Origin: Streptomyces sp. NBC_01231
Lineage (GTDB): Bacteria; Actinomycetota; Actinomycetes; Streptomycetales; Streptomycetaceae
Reading direction: 5' to 3'
NCBI GenBank assembly: GCA_035999765.1
Contig: CP108521.1
Span: 6,262,001 to 6,326,000, forward strand
Length of the DNA stretch: 64,000 nucleotides
Shown: piece after piece, positions 17,420-25,926 of the stretch
Numbering within the stretch: position 1 is the stretch's first letter
How the letters are laid out: every line of letters starts with the position of its first letter
Program-made: the position numbers and the translations under genes
The notes under the pieces: model-generated
The model's database searches: none
Told to the model about the DNA's origin: nothing
What the model saw: the letters and a program-made list of their open reading frames with translations, nothing else

Positions 17420-18550
17420 ATGACTGTGTCTGCAGAACCGACGTCCGCGGACGTGCGTGAGCAGGAGCCGACCGAGGCGTTGCGACCGCATGCCGAGTAC
17501 GCCTTCGCCGATGAACTCGCCGCGCTCGCCGCGCAGGACGATCGCCCGCGCCCGGCTCGCTGGAGGCTGTCGCCGTGGGCCGTCGCCACCTATCTCCTCG
17601 GCGGCGCCCTGCCCGACGGCACGGTGATCACGCCGAAGTACGTCGGTCCGCGCCGCCTCGTCGAGGTCGCCGTGACCACCCTCGCCACCGACCGCGCCCT
17701 GCTCCTGCTCGGCGTGCCCGGCACCGCCAAGACCTGGGTGTCCGAGCATCTCGCCGCGGCGGTCAGCGGCGACTCCACCCTGCTCGTGCAGGGCACGGCC
17801 GGAACCCCGGAGGAGGCCATCCGGTACGGCTGGAACTACGCGCAACTGCTCGCGCACGGCCCCAGCCGTGACGCCCTGGTCCCCAGCCCCGTCATGCGGG
17901 CGATGGCCGAGGGGATGACGGCCCGCGTCGAGGAACTGACCCGTATCCCGGCCGACGTACAGGACACGCTCATCACGATCCTGTCGGAGAAGACGCTGCC
18001 GATACCGGAGTTGGGCCAGGAGGTGCAGGCGGTCGGGGGCTTCAACCTGATCGCGACGGCCAACGATCGTGACCGTGGGGTCAACGAGCTGTCCAGCGCC
18101 CTGCGCCGCCGATTCAACACGGTCGTGCTGCCGTTGCCGGAGAGCGTCGAGGCCGAGGTCGACATCGTCTCGCGGCGCGTCGACCAGATCGGCCGCTCCC
18201 TCGACCTGCCGGCCGCCCCCGACGGCATCGACGAGATCCGCCGCGTCGTGACGGTGTTCCGTGAACTGCGTGACGGCCTCACGTCCGACGGCCGCACGAA
18301 GCTGAAATCGCCCAGCGGCACCTTGTCGACGGCGGAGGCGATCTCCGTCGTCACCAACGGCCTCGCGCTGGCGGCGCACTTCGGCGACGGCGTGCTGCGG
18401 GCGGGCGATGTCGCCGCGGGCATCCTCGGCGCGGTCGTCCGCGACCCGGCCTCCGACCGGGTCGTCTGGCAGGAGTACCTGGAGGCGGTCGTCCGCGAAC
18501 GCGACGGCTGGACGGACTTCTACCGCGCCTGCCGTGAGGTGAGCAGGTGA
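17420..18550 (+). CDS. MoxR-type AAA+ ATPase (YehL-like)
   Basis: Protein of 376 residues. Walker A GVPGTAKT lies at 98-105 after LLLL, the Walker B region is altered (VEELTRIPADVQDTL, without the usual Asp-Glu), sensor 1 is NLIATAN, and an arginine-rich ELSSALRRRFNTV follows. MoxR ATPases act as chaperones that assemble or activate partners, usually with a VWA protein. ATG 17420 follows GGAGGGGG; an upstream reading from 17285 is rejected because it would cross the promoter. It heads a tight operon with DUF5682 and VWA genes, in the order seen in enterobacterial yehLMP. Confidence 0.9.
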   Translation: MTVSAEPTSADVREQEPTEALRPHAEYAFADELAALAAQDDRPRPARWRLSPWAVATYLLGGALPDGTVITPKYVGPRRLVEVAVTTLATDRALLLLGVPGTAKTWVSEHLAAAVSGDSTLLVQGTAGTPEEAIRYGWNYAQLLAHGPSRDALVPSPVMRAMAEGMTARVEELTRIPADVQDTLITILSEKTLPIPELGQEVQAVGGFNLIATANDRDRGVNELSSALRRRFNTVVLPLPESVEAEVDIVSRRVDQIGRSLDLPAAPDGIDEIRRVVTVFRELRDGLTSDGRTKLKSPSGTLSTAEAISVVTNGLALAAHFGDGVLRAGDVAAGILGAVVRDPASDRVVWQEYLEAVVRERDGWTDFYRACREVSR

Positions 18551-18723
18551 ACGGAGGCGGGCGGGTGCCGCTGAGCGGGAATCCGGCGGCGGGCGGGGAG
18601 TTCGGTGCCGCTGATCGCGGGCGTGGACACGGGCTCGGACGAGGGAGTGGGCACGGGCGTGGGCCCCGATGTGAGTACGGGTGCGGACTCGCTGTGGTCC
18701 GGGCAGGGAGGGGGACGAAGTGA
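18547..18723 (+). CDS. Possible 58-residue bridging ORF between AAA and DUF5682 genes
   Basis: GTG at 18547 overlaps the AAA stop in GTGA, and the ORF's own TGA overlaps the DUF5682 start in another GTGA. The product would be Gly/Arg-rich (MNGGGRVPLSGNPAAGG). Third-position G+C is only about 70 percent, lower than in neighbouring genes, and no ribosome site is evident apart from the upstream coding end. It may serve only to couple translation, or be chance. Confidence 0.3.
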   Translation: MNGGGRVPLSGNPAAGGEFGAADRGRGHGLGRGSGHGRGPRCEYGCGLAVVRAGRGTK

Positions 18724-21173
18724 CAGGCGCTGACGAGAGCGGGGGCCGAGGGGCCGGGGTGGCGGGGCCGCTGCTGCTCGGGGTGCGGCACCACGGGCCG
18801 GGTTCGGCGCGGGCCGTGCGGGCCGCGCTGGCCGCGGCCCGGCCGCGGGTCGTGCTGATCGAGGGGCCGCCCGAGGCCGACGCGTTGATCCCGCTGGCCG
18901 CCGACGAGGACATGCGGCCACCGGTCGCCCTGCTCGCCCATGCGGTGGACGAACCCGGCTGCTCGGCGTTCTGGCCGCTGGCCGAGTTCTCCCCGGAGTG
19001 GGTCGCCATCCGCTGGGCGCTGGAGCACGACGTCCCGGCCCACTTCATCGACCTGCCGGCCGCACACACGCTGGCGTGGGGGCGGGACGGGGAGGAGCCG
19101 GAAAAGGACCAGCCCGAAGGGGAGGTGAGCGAGGCGGCGGAGGCTCAGGGGGAGGGCGCCGAGCCGGACGTCCGCGCCGACGTCCGGGTGGACCCGCTCT
19201 CCGTGCTCGCGGAGACCGCCGGTTATGACGACGCCGAGCGCTGGTGGGAGGACGTCGTCGAACACCGGGGGCCGGGCGCGGGGGACCCCTTCGCTCCGTT
19301 CGCCGCGCTGGAGGACGCCATGGGGGCGTTGCGGGAGACGTACGGGAGCGGGGGCCACGACCGGGACCTCGTACGGGAGGCCTACATGCGGCTCCAAGTG
19401 CGGGACGCGCAGCGCCGGTTCGGGGACGACGTGGCCGTGGTGTGCGGCGCCTGGCACGTGCCCGCACTGCGCCGCCGGACCACCGTCACCGCCGACAGGG
19501 CGCTGTTGAAGGGACTGCCCAAGGTCAGGACGGACATGACCTGGGTGCCGTGGACGCACCGCAGGCTGTCGCGCCGCAGCGGGTACGGCGCGGGGATCGA
19601 CTCCCCGGGCTGGTACGGGCATCTGTTCGGGGCGCCGGACCGGCCGGTCGAGCGGTGGATGACCAAGGTCGCTGGGCTCCTGCGCGAGGAGGACCGCATG
19701 GTCTCCTCGGCGCACGTCATCGAGGCGGTACGGCTGGCCCGGACGCTCGCCGCTATGCGGGGCCGCCCGCTGGCCGGCCTGAGCGAGACGACCGACGCCG
19801 TGCGGGCGGTGATGTGCGACGGCTCGGACGTACCGCTGGCTCTGGTGCACGACCGGCTCGTCGTGGGGGACGTGCTCGGGGAGGTGCCGCCGACGGCGCC
19901 CGCGGTGCCATTGCAGCGGGACCTCGACGGGATCCAGCGCCGGTTGCGGCTCAAACCGGTGGCGATGGAACGGGAGTTGGAGCTCGACCTGCGCAAGGAC
20001 ACCGACGCCGAGCGCAGCAGGCTCCTGCACCGGCTGCGGCTGCTGGGTGTGGCCTGGGGCGAACCGGCCGCCTCGCGCGGCAGCACGGGCACCTTCCGGG
20101 AGACCTGGCGGCTGAGGTGGGAGCCGGAACTGGTCGTGCGGGTCGCGGAGGCGGGGGTGTGGGGGACGACCGTGCTCGGCGCCGCGACCGCCAAAGCGGA
20201 GTCCGACGCGGTCGCCGCGCGCGGCCTCGCCGACGTCACCGCACTCGCCGAGCGCTGCCTGCTCGCCGAACTGCCGGACGCGCTCCCCTCGGTGATGCGG
20301 ATCCTCGCCGACCGGGCGGCCCTCGACGCCGACGTCGGCCACCTCGCCCAGGCCCTGCCCGCCCTGGTCCGCTCCCTGCGTTACGGCGACGTACGCGGCA
20401 CGGACACCGCGGCCCTGACGGAGGTCGCCGCCGGCCTCGCCGAGCGGATCTTCGTCGGCCTGCCGCCCGCCTGCGCGGCGCTCGACACGGACGCGGCCGA
20501 CGAGATGCGGCGCCATGTCGACGCGGTGCACGGGGCGGTGGGGCTGCTGGACGACGCCGCCGCACCGGCCCACGGCGACCTGCGGGGGCGTTGGCACGCG
20601 GTGCTCGGGGTGCTGTCCGGGCGGGACACCGTGCCCGGTGTCATCCGGGGCCGGGCGGTGCGTCTGCTGCTGGACGGCGGGGAGCTGGCGCAGGACGAGG
20701 CGGCGCGGCTCATGGGGCTCGTGCTGTCGCCGGGGACGCCGCCGGGAGACGCGGCCGCGTGGATCGAGGGCTTCGTCGGCGGCGGGGCGGGTGGCGGGAT
20801 GCTGCTCGTGCACGACGAACGGCTGCTCGGCCTGGTCGACACCTGGCTGACCGGCGTGCCGGCGGAGGCGTTCATCGACGTACTGCCCCTGCTGCGGCGG
20901 ACGTTCTCGGCGTACGAGCCGGGAGTGCGCCGCACCCTCGGAGAACTCGTCCGGCGGGGACCGGGCAGGCGGGCGAGTGCGGCGGCGGCCGGGTCCGGCA
21001 TTCCCGGGTTCGCAGCCGAGCTCGACGATGAGCGCGCGGACGCGGTCCGGCCGGTCGTGCGGCTGCTGCTGGGCTTGGACGAACTGAACGAACTGAACGA
21101 CCTGGACGGCCTGGACGGACCGGACAGACGGGATGAGGACGCGGGCAACGACCTGGTGGGGGTGGCGCGATGA
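18720..21173 (+). CDS. DUF5682 family protein (YehM-like)
   Basis: Protein of 817 residues starting at GTG 18720 (MTGADESGGRG), with GGAGGGGG just upstream; a longer ATG reading from 18681 is less likely. The N-terminus LLLGVRHHGPGSARAV followed by VVLIEGPPEAD is characteristic of DUF5682, which has a TraB/ChaN-like look (HHGPGS and EGPPE motifs). An acidic insert (about 125-155) and a Leu/Asp-rich tail (LDELNELNDLDGLDG) are unusual. The E. coli counterpart is YehM. Biochemical activity is unknown; a hydrolase related to TraB/ChaN is possible. It sits between the MoxR ATPase and the VWA protein in one operon. Confidence 0.85.
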   Translation: MTGADESGGRGAGVAGPLLLGVRHHGPGSARAVRAALAAARPRVVLIEGPPEADALIPLAADEDMRPPVALLAHAVDEPGCSAFWPLAEFSPEWVAIRWALEHDVPAHFIDLPAAHTLAWGRDGEEPEKDQPEGEVSEAAEAQGEGAEPDVRADVRVDPLSVLAETAGYDDAERWWEDVVEHRGPGAGDPFAPFAALEDAMGALRETYGSGGHDRDLVREAYMRLQVRDAQRRFGDDVAVVCGAWHVPALRRRTTVTADRALLKGLPKVRTDMTWVPWTHRRLSRRSGYGAGIDSPGWYGHLFGAPDRPVERWMTKVAGLLREEDRMVSSAHVIEAVRLARTLAAMRGRPLAGLSETTDAVRAVMCDGSDVPLALVHDRLVVGDVLGEVPPTAPAVPLQRDLDGIQRRLRLKPVAMERELELDLRKDTDAERSRLLHRLRLLGVAWGEPAASRGSTGTFRETWRLRWEPELVVRVAEAGVWGTTVLGAATAKAESDAVAARGLADVTALAERCLLAELPDALPSVMRILADRAALDADVGHLAQALPALVRSLRYGDVRGTDTAALTEVAAGLAERIFVGLPPACAALDTDAADEMRRHVDAVHGAVGLLDDAAAPAHGDLRGRWHAVLGVLSGRDTVPGVIRGRAVRLLLDGGELAQDEAARLMGLVLSPGTPPGDAAAWIEGFVGGGAGGGMLLVHDERLLGLVDTWLTGVPAEAFIDVLPLLRRTFSAYEPGVRRTLGELVRRGPGRRASAAAAGSGIPGFAAELDDERADAVRPVVRLLLGLDELNELNDLDGLDGPDRRDEDAGNDLVGVAR

Positions 21174-21328
21174 CGACCGATTGCCTGAGCGGGCCGCGGG
21201 AGAGGGAGCGGGCCGAGGAGGTGAGCGTGGTCGGCAACGGGAGCGGCTCACGGGTGCAGAACCGCCCGACGACGACGGTGCCGGTGATCCCGCTCTGGGA
21301 ACGGCTTCGCACGGAGGTACGCGGATGA
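21170..21328 (+). CDS. Small 52-residue protein bridging DUF5682 and VWA genes
   Basis: ATG at 21170 overlaps the DUF5682 stop (ATGA), and its TGA overlaps the VWA start at 21325 (ATGA), so all three would be translationally coupled. The product begins MTTDCLSGPRERERAEE and ends VPVIPLWERLRTEVRG. About 46 of 52 codons end in G or C, as in real genes here. No domain is recognised. The conserved-looking C-terminal helix suggests a small partner of the cluster. It is easily missed by gene finders because of its length. Confidence 0.55.
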   Translation: MTTDCLSGPRERERAEEVSVVGNGSGSRVQNRPTTTVPVIPLWERLRTEVRG

Positions 21329-22542
21329 CGACCGAGCAGCACACGACGACCGGGCAGCGCACGACGACCCAGCAGCCCACGACGACCCAGCCGGTCGACC
21401 CGGCGCAGGAGCGGCTGCGGCGCTGGCGGCTCGTGCTCGGAGGGGACACGGCCGACGGCACGGGCTGCGAGCTCTCCGGGCGGGACGCCGCGATGGACGG
21501 GGCACTGGCCGGGCTCTACGGGAAGGGGGACAAGGGGCAGCAGGCGCGGGACCGTTCGGCGGGGCTCGGAGCGTCGGCACCGTCCGTGGCGCGCTGGCTC
21601 GGGGACATCCGGACGTACTTCCCGTCCACCGTCGTCCAGGTCATGCAGCGCGACGCCATCGACCGGCTCGGGCTGTCCACGCTGCTCCTGGAGCCGGAGA
21701 TGCTGGAGGCGGTGGAGGCGGACGTGCACCTCGTGGGCACGCTGCTCTCCCTCAACAAGGCGATGCCCGAGACCACGAAGGAGACGGCACGGGCAGTCGT
21801 CCGCAAGGTCGTCGAGGACCTGGAGAAGCGGCTCGCGACCCGCACCCGGGCCACCCTCACCGGCGCACTGGACCGCAGCGCCCGTATCAACCGGCCCCGC
21901 CACCACGACATCGACTGGAACCGCACCATCGCGGCCAACCTCAAGCACTACCTGCCGGAGTACCGGACGATCGTGCCGGAGCGGCTCATCGGGTACGGGC
22001 GCGCGTCCCAGTCGGTGAAGAAGGAGGTCGTCCTCTGCATCGACCAGTCGGGGTCGATGGCGGCGTCCGTCGTCTACGCGTCCGTGTTCGGGGCGGTGTT
22101 GGCGTCGATGCGGTCGATCAACACGCGGCTCGTCGTCTTCGACACGGCCGTGGTCGACCTCACCGACCAGCTCGACGACCCGGTCGACGTCCTGTTCGGC
22201 ACACAGCTCGGCGGCGGCACGGACATCAACCGGGCGCTGGCGTACTGCCAGTCGCAGATCACCCGGCCCGCGGAGACCGTGGTCGTGCTGATCAGTGACC
22301 TCTACGAGGGAGGCATACGGCAGGAGATGCTCAAGCGGGTCGCGGCGATGAAGGCGTCGGGGGTGCAGTTCGTGACGTTGCTCGCGCTGTCCGACGAGGG
22401 GGCACCCGCCTACGACCGGGAGCACGCGGCCGCGCTCGCCGCGCTCGGCGCACCGGCCTTCGCGTGTACGCCCGACCTGTTCCCTGAGGTGATGGCGGCG
22501 GCGATCGAGAAGCGGCCCCTGCCGATCCCGGAGACCGCGTGA
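21325..22542 (+). CDS. VWA (MIDAS) domain protein (YehP-like)
   Basis: Protein of 405 residues. A Thr/Gln-rich N-terminus is followed by a helical region and a VWA domain with the metal site DQSGS (LCIDQSGSMAASVVYAS), Thr in GGGTDINRAL and Asp in VVLISDLYEGG. VWA proteins of this type bind MoxR ATPases and present or remodel targets. ATG 21325 follows GGAGGTACGCGG. It corresponds to YehP of the E. coli gene set and closes the operon; a 220-base gap follows. Confidence 0.9.
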   Translation: MTTEQHTTTGQRTTTQQPTTTQPVDPAQERLRRWRLVLGGDTADGTGCELSGRDAAMDGALAGLYGKGDKGQQARDRSAGLGASAPSVARWLGDIRTYFPSTVVQVMQRDAIDRLGLSTLLLEPEMLEAVEADVHLVGTLLSLNKAMPETTKETARAVVRKVVEDLEKRLATRTRATLTGALDRSARINRPRHHDIDWNRTIAANLKHYLPEYRTIVPERLIGYGRASQSVKKEVVLCIDQSGSMAASVVYASVFGAVLASMRSINTRLVVFDTAVVDLTDQLDDPVDVLFGTQLGGGTDINRALAYCQSQITRPAETVVVLISDLYEGGIRQEMLKRVAAMKASGVQFVTLLALSDEGAPAYDREHAAALAALGAPAFACTPDLFPEVMAAAIEKRPLPIPETA

Positions 22543-22764
22543 CGGCCCCCGGAGGAGGGCGATTTGTCGACCCATTGACGTGAATTCCGCGCGGACTTCG
22601 GCCCTCAAAACGGACATGACTAACCATCGGTAACGGGGGGCTTGCGCAACCTCGGGAGTCCCGTGCAAGGATCGACGACCATCAGCGGTGCGAGGCGCTC
22701 CGCTTGCTTCGTACCGAGTCGTACGGCGTGCCGTGTTCCGTCGCACGAAGGGACCCACACTCAC
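22543..22764. other. Intergenic region before the secreted protein gene
   Basis: No gene seen. An AT-richer stretch (22560-22640, CCATTGACGTGAATTCC and CATGACTAACCATCGGTAAC) probably holds the promoter of the downstream secreted protein. Confidence 0.35.
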
Positions 22765-23853
22765 TTGATCCAGCCTGTCGCTCTCACCGGTGCCGCTCTG
22801 CGCGTGATGCGTACGGCGGCCGGGCGGCGTGTGCTGCAAGTGGTGCTGCTGGTGGGTGGGTTGTTCGCGCTCGGGTTCCTCTGCGGGGAGCAGGCGCAGG
22901 CGGCGGACGGGGCGGCACCGGCGCCGGTCGCTGAGGTGTCGTCGGCTTCGGCGGGAGACGTCCGGTCGTTGACGAGCGGTGGGGTCGCCGGGTTGACGCA
23001 CTCCCCGGCGGAGGCCACGCCGGCCAAGCGCATCGCTCCCAGGCGCCCCGCTGCCGAGGCGGATGCGGATGCGGAGGCCAAGCTTCCTCCGCTTTCCGGC
23101 GTGGGTCCCGACTCGCCTGTTCAGCGGGACGTGGCGGGCGGGCCTGCTCTGCGGGACGTGGCGGACGTGCCTTCTCTGCGGGACGTGGCGAAGGGGTCCG
23201 CTCGGCCGGATGGGCCGAGCCTCCTGGACGTGCCGGACGTGCCGGACCTGTCCAAGGCCCCGCCTCTGTCGCCGCTCCCACCCCTCGCATCCCTTCCGGC
23301 TCTCCCGTCCCTTCCGGCCCTCTCGTCCCTGCCGTCTCAGCCGGCTGTGCCGTCCGGGCCGTCCCTGCCGTCCGCGCCGACCATGCCGGGTCTTCCGCAG
23401 CTTCCGGGGGCGCCGTCGCTCCCCGTGCAGACGCTGCCGATCTCGGTCACTCCGGCTCCGCAGCCGGGCTCGCCGACATCGCCGACGGCCTCGACGACGA
23501 CGGCCGGGCAGGCCCCTGTCGGACGTTCCGACGCGGCGACGCCGCTCGCCTACGGGCCTCGGTTCACCCCGGGCTCCGACGGCACCGGCGTCCTGACGCG
23601 GACCCCCGTGCACCGCGCCGCCGGCCCCACGCCCGCCCCTGTGTACCAAGAGCCCACGCATGACCCGGGTGGTGCGCTGAGCGGCAAGGCGGCCGGCGAC
23701 ACCGGTACCGGCACTCCACGGCACGGCGGCGACGCGCACGCCGTCACCTTCGACCACCGGGCGCCGCTGCGGCTCGTGCCCGGCGCCTCCGCGGACGCGG
23801 ACGCGGACGGCACCCGGGACAGGCACCGGGACATTCCCGTCTCTCCGGCCTAG
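22765..23853 (+). CDS. Secreted low-complexity Pro/Ser/Leu-rich protein
   Basis: Protein of 362 residues from TTG 22765 (LIQPVALTGAAL); GAAGGGA lies upstream at a long spacing, so the start is uncertain. A signal peptide (VLLVGGLFALGFLCGEQAQA) ends near 45. The mature part is low complexity: Asp/Val repeats (LRDVADVPSLRDVAKG), then many LPSLP/LPALP repeats, then a Thr/Gly/His-rich end. No enzyme domain is visible and the C-terminus has no sortase motif. It is followed by another secreted repetitive protein in the same direction, so the pair may build or decorate the spore or hyphal surface; this is inference. Confidence 0.65.
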   Translation: MIQPVALTGAALRVMRTAAGRRVLQVVLLVGGLFALGFLCGEQAQAADGAAPAPVAEVSSASAGDVRSLTSGGVAGLTHSPAEATPAKRIAPRRPAAEADADAEAKLPPLSGVGPDSPVQRDVAGGPALRDVADVPSLRDVAKGSARPDGPSLLDVPDVPDLSKAPPLSPLPPLASLPALPSLPALSSLPSQPAVPSGPSLPSAPTMPGLPQLPGAPSLPVQTLPISVTPAPQPGSPTSPTASTTTAGQAPVGRSDAATPLAYGPRFTPGSDGTGVLTRTPVHRAAGPTPAPVYQEPTHDPGGALSGKAAGDTGTGTPRHGGDAHAVTFDHRAPLRLVPGASADADADGTRDRHRDIPVSPA

Positions 23854-23864
23854 GCCAGACCCCT

Positions 23865-23875
23865 CCCCCCCCCCC
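23865..23875 (+). repeat. Homopolymer run of 11 C
   Basis: Eleven consecutive C between the two secreted protein genes; it is intergenic and likely prone to length variation or sequencing error. Confidence 0.8.
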
Positions 23876-24041
23876 GCCGCAGACCTGCCGCGCGGGGGTG
23901 GAAACAGGTCTGCCCGCCCGTCCGGATCCCCCTCAGATCTCCGGACGCAAGCCCTCGGAATTGTCCCCAAACCTCCCCAGGTCCCGCGGCTCCCGTCGAG
24001 GAACGCCGGACTCCTGTGGATCTAAGGATCTGACGCACGCC

Positions 24042-25403
24042 ATGAGCAAGCACATCCGCAAGAACAACAACGTCCTCAAGAACAACACCATCCGCCGTTC
24101 CATCGTGATAGCAGCCGGTGTCACCGGCGCGTGGGCGCTCGGTTCCGCCGTCGCCAGCGCGGACGAACTGCCCGCGACCCCCGTCTCCACGCCGGACGCG
24201 ACGACCGACAGCACCACGGACGCGGTGACGAACACCTCGGACACCCTCACCAACACCCTCGACACCCCCGCCACCGCGAAGGCCACCGCCGCGAAGGCCA
24301 CCGTCGAGCAGGCCGCCACCCCCAAGGCGTCCAAGGTGAAGGGTGCCGCCGCGATCCAGGGCGCCAGGGCCGCCCGCGCGGCGAAGGCCACCACCACCCA
24401 CGTCTCCGACGCGGTCGTCAGCCCCCAGGCCCGCGCCCACGCGGACGGCATCGATTACCTGTTCGGCCCCCTCTCCGCCTTCGCGCCCGCCTCCGCACCC
24501 GCCATCACGTCCGCCTCCGCCTTCGCACCCGAGGTCGAGCAGGCGCGGTCCACCGCCCACGCCACGGCGACCTCCGCCACTACGGCCGCCCAGGCCACCG
24601 TCTCCTCCGTCCCGAGCCACGTCACCGGCACGGTCGGCCCGGTCGTCGGGCAGACGGCGGACGCGGCCGTCCCGCCCGTGGCGACGTCCGCCGTGGACGG
24701 AGCGCTGCCGATCGCCACCGGCACCGTGCACGCGGTGACGCCGGTCGTCGGTGGCGTGGTCGCGGATCTCCCTCCGTACGCCACCGGTCTGGTCGGTCAG
24801 GTCGCCGGCGGCACCACGGCCGCCGTCCTGCCGCCGGTCGTGAACACCGCCGTGCACGGTGTGCTGCCGGTCGCCGGGCAGGCCGTGGCGGACGCGCGGG
24901 GGCTGCCGGACGGCGTGGTCCAGGACGTCCAGCCCGTCGCGACCGGGGTCGTCGGCTCCGTGCCGCCGCTCGCGCATGGCGTGGCCGGTCACGCGACCGA
25001 CCTGACGTACGGCGTCGCGGGCCAGGTGCCGCCGTTCGCCCAGGGCGTCACGGGTGCCGTCCAGCCGGTCGTCGACACCGTCACCCGGACCGTGAACGAC
25101 ACGGTGAACGACATCCTGCACGACACCGTCCAGCCGGTCGTGCACGGCGTCGGTGGCAGCGCCACGACGCTGGCGTACGGCGTCACGGGCGACGTAGCTC
25201 CCCTCGCGGGCGGACTGGCCGGAGAGGCCGGCCCGTTCGCGTACGGGACCGTCGGCCGGGTCGCGCCCCTTACGCAGGACCTGACCGGCACGGTCCGGGC
25301 GACGACCGGCCCGCTCGCCGGTCACGCCCTCACCGGGGTCGAGGGCGTCGCCGAGTCGATCACCCCGGGCTACGTGCACCACGGCAGCCCGTACAGCGTC
25401 TGA
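24042..25403 (+). CDS. Secreted protein with degenerate VxGxVPPxAxGV repeats
   Basis: Protein of 453 residues from ATG 24042 (MSKHIRKNNNVLKNN). A signal peptide (RRSIVIAAGVTGAWALGSAVASA) ends near 42. Residues 45-150 are Ala/Thr-rich. From about 190 on, the protein is a chain of degenerate repeats of roughly 15-20 residues, such as LPPYATGLVGQVAGGT, VPPLAHGVAGHATD, VPPFAQGVTGAVQP and VAPLAGGLAGEAGP. The pattern of short beta-prone units suggests an extended surface protein. No known domain or anchor was found. Function is unknown; it lies next to a second secreted low-complexity protein. Confidence 0.75.
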   Translation: MSKHIRKNNNVLKNNTIRRSIVIAAGVTGAWALGSAVASADELPATPVSTPDATTDSTTDAVTNTSDTLTNTLDTPATAKATAAKATVEQAATPKASKVKGAAAIQGARAARAAKATTTHVSDAVVSPQARAHADGIDYLFGPLSAFAPASAPAITSASAFAPEVEQARSTAHATATSATTAAQATVSSVPSHVTGTVGPVVGQTADAAVPPVATSAVDGALPIATGTVHAVTPVVGGVVADLPPYATGLVGQVAGGTTAAVLPPVVNTAVHGVLPVAGQAVADARGLPDGVVQDVQPVATGVVGSVPPLAHGVAGHATDLTYGVAGQVPPFAQGVTGAVQPVVDTVTRTVNDTVNDILHDTVQPVVHGVGGSATTLAYGVTGDVAPLAGGLAGEAGPFAYGTVGRVAPLTQDLTGTVRATTGPLAGHALTGVEGVAESITPGYVHHGSPYSV

Positions 25404-25926
25404 GTCCACCGTCCCCGAGGACCGGGGACCGGGGGTCTGCTGAGGACCCCCGAGGACTACTGAAGGACTCCGTGAGGCGGCAGACCCCGGACCGCCGAAA
25501 GCCGTCGGCCTGTCCGGACGAAACCTCACGGACAGGGCGAGTTGGTCCCCATTGGGGTGGGGATCAACCGCCCCGCGCCCCGTAGGGGCTGCTCAAGGGG
25601 CCTCACCGGGTCAACCCCAGCCCGGTGAGGCCCTTGGTCCGTCGCCCCGATGCCGCCGCGGAGTTCCCCTCAGTGCCGCCCGGACCCCTCACACGCGGCA
25701 CCCCGTGCCAGTGAGTGCGGCATCATGTGACAGGTATCACCGCTCAGGTGTGACCCGCGATTTAGAGGCCCCCCGCAAGCAGAGATAACCTGCGAGACGG
25801 ACATGCCGCGCGCTCGGACACCGTGTGCGCCTCCCTTGTGACTGACAGACGGCGGACGTCACGTTGCCCTCGCGGCACGCCCACGCAGACAACGAACCGC
25901 GAGATCACTGATAGGGACGGAAGCGC
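25404..25926. other. Intergenic region between secreted protein and sucC
   Basis: No gene seen. It contains the terminator hairpin at 25594-25636 and, closer to sucC, an AT-richer patch (25720-25790) likely to hold the sucCD promoter. G-rich direct repeats around 25410-25460 (GAGGACCGGGGACC, GAGGACCCCCGAGGAC) are also present. Confidence 0.45.
25594..25636 (+). terminator. Strong hairpin terminator upstream of sucC
   Basis: CAAGGGGCCTCACCGGG pairs with CCCGGTGAGGCCCTTG (one bulged G), loop of ten bases. It probably ends the transcript of the secreted repeat protein. Confidence 0.75.

Noticed and set aside
18351..21461. Minus-strand open frame of 1036 codons opposite the AAA/DUF5682 region
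   Set aside because: Antisense shadow with repetitive Arg/Pro/His composition; the plus strand carries recognisable families.
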